This document shows positions 63,478 through 64,000 of a DNA stretch of 64,000 bases, one piece after another (positions within the stretch are counted from its first letter, which is position 1; each line of letters starts with the position of its first letter). Where the stretch lies: contig JADKAM010000002.1 in the NCBI GenBank assembly GCA_016715365.1, positions 1-64,000 on the forward strand, read 5' to 3'. This DNA comes from Chitinophagaceae bacterium (GTDB taxonomy: Bacteria > Bacteroidota > Bacteroidia > Chitinophagales > Chitinophagaceae). The notes beneath the pieces were generated by a model. It did not search any database and had not been told where the DNA came from. It saw only the letters and a program-made list of their open reading frames with translations. The position numbers were made by a program, and so were the translations under genes.

Positions 63478-64000
63478 TTACGGTTTATATTTTGCCTGCT
63501 GAAAGATCAGTTCAGCATCTGTTTCCATTAATTTTTGTAAACCATATTCCGGGTTCTTTCCCATGAATTTTTTTACGATCTGCCATCCGGCAAAGCTGCC
63601 GATATTGCCCGGCGACCCTTCTCCCAGTTCCTGTGTCTTAGGCCCTTCGCCAATATAATTTTTGATGAGGTTGTTATCAAGGGTTTGTAAAAAGTTATTT
63701 TGCACAAACAGATCCCACACAGCCGCTTCATGTTCGTACACGGCTTTTAACTGCTCTTTGGTGTAACCAATTAATTTATACTCTTCAGTTTTTGGCAGCA
63801 GTCTGCTGAGTGCATACAACCGCTTTCCTTTTTCAACCATTTGTTGTACAAGCGGCTTGTCATCTATTTTCTCGGGATAGAGATCGTTCATAATATTCTG
63901 CATACAATTAACCGGAATATAATCAGGCTCAAAACGGTTGCTGATGTATTCAGGATAGGTTTCCTGCACCAGCGCAGACCTGTATAAAGAAAAGCTTTTA
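63478..64000 (-). CDS. gldB: Gliding motility lipoprotein GldB, C-terminal part
   Basis: The open frame runs off the window end, so only the C-terminal ~174 residues are seen (KSFSLYRSALVQETYPEYIS onward). The GldB pattern is clear: YPEYISNRFEPDYIPVNCMQ, GKRLYALSRLLPKTEEYKLI, GYTKEQLKAVYEHEAAVWDL, GEGSPGNIGSFAGWQIVKKF and the ending LMETDAELIFQQAKYKP. GldB is a lipoprotein needed for gliding and type IX secretion in Flavobacterium. The N-terminus with its lipobox lies beyond the window. Methionine-less 'starts' inside the frame should be ignored. Confidence 0.88.
   Translation of the reverse strand, partial: KSFSLYRSALVQETYPEYISNRFEPDYIPVNCMQNIMNDLYPEKIDDKPLVQQMVEKGKRLYALSRLLPKTEEYKLIGYTKEQLKAVYEHEAAVWDLFVQNNFLQTLDNNLIKNYIGEGPKTQELGEGSPGNIGSFAGWQIVKKFMGKNPEYGLQKLMETDAELIFQQAKYKP

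Noticed and set aside
1..64000. tRNA, rRNA, CRISPR arrays, integrases or transposases
   Set aside because: Gaps were read on both strands; no cloverleaf, regularly spaced repeat or transposase motif was found.

Overview
The window reads as a chromosome segment of a Bacteroidota bacterium, most likely Chitinophagaceae or a close relative. The evidence is a type IX secretion/gliding locus (gldKLMN) plus a gldB fragment, a TonB-dependent receptor, lineage-typical domains (DUF4271, DUF4783, YcxB-like, FGE-type GldK), terminators with C-rich/G-rich stems, and promoters fitting the Bacteroidota consensus (TTTG, about 19 bp, TAnnTTTG). Coding density is high and no rRNA, tRNA, CRISPR array, prophage or transposase was seen. 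The call rests on gene content alone, since no search could be run.

Layout. 1-5.4 kb: end of a complex I operon (nuoK end, nuoL, nuoM, nuoN) plus a small proline-rich protein; the first ~2.9 kb is full of frameshifts, most likely sequence error. 5.5-9.5 kb: a TlpA-like thioredoxin protein and pyruvate phosphate dikinase. 9.5-10.2 kb: a gene-free stretch of hairpins and repeats. 10.2-18 kb, minus strand: ferredoxin and U32 (TrhP-like) protein, a dihydroorotate-dehydrogenase-like protein without the usual catalytic cysteine, pyruvate:ferredoxin oxidoreductase and a GltD-like Fe-S flavoprotein, which together look like an anaerobic pyruvate/redox module. 18-22 kb: glyS (one frameshift), YihY, a MazG-like protein, dtd and small membrane proteins. 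22.5-25.9 kb: B12-dependent ribonucleotide reductase. 26-31.4 kb: a minus-strand operon of LytS/LytTR-type two-component genes and two uncharacterised lipoproteins.

31.4-43.9 kb: small unknown genes, GNAT, acpP-fabF, M28 peptidase, rnc, an S23-type four-helix-bundle gene inside an imperfect inverted repeat, gpsA, hemW, an Omp85/TamA-like protein, a DUF4271 protein and hemD. 44.7-49.6 kb: gldK-gldL-gldM-gldN, the type IX secretion core, behind an 800-bp non-coding leader. 49.8-54.6 kb, minus strand: uvrC, a lipoprotein, and an ECF sigma factor followed by a protein that joins an inner-membrane helix to a barrel-like C-terminus. 54.7-59.7 kb, minus strand: gpmI, a haem-binding protein, a Cys/Pro-tailed small protein and a haem-type TonB receptor. 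59.8-64 kb: DUF4783, nadC, a SUI1-type factor, a small ferredoxin, apaG, a fatty-acid desaturase and the C-terminal part of gldB.

Most of this is housekeeping. The best candidates for something undescribed are the LytTR-linked lipoprotein pair, the repeat-flanked S23 gene next to rnc, the sigma/helix-barrel pair, the DHOD-like protein in the pyruvate oxidoreductase cluster, and the haem-binding/Cys-tail/TonB set.
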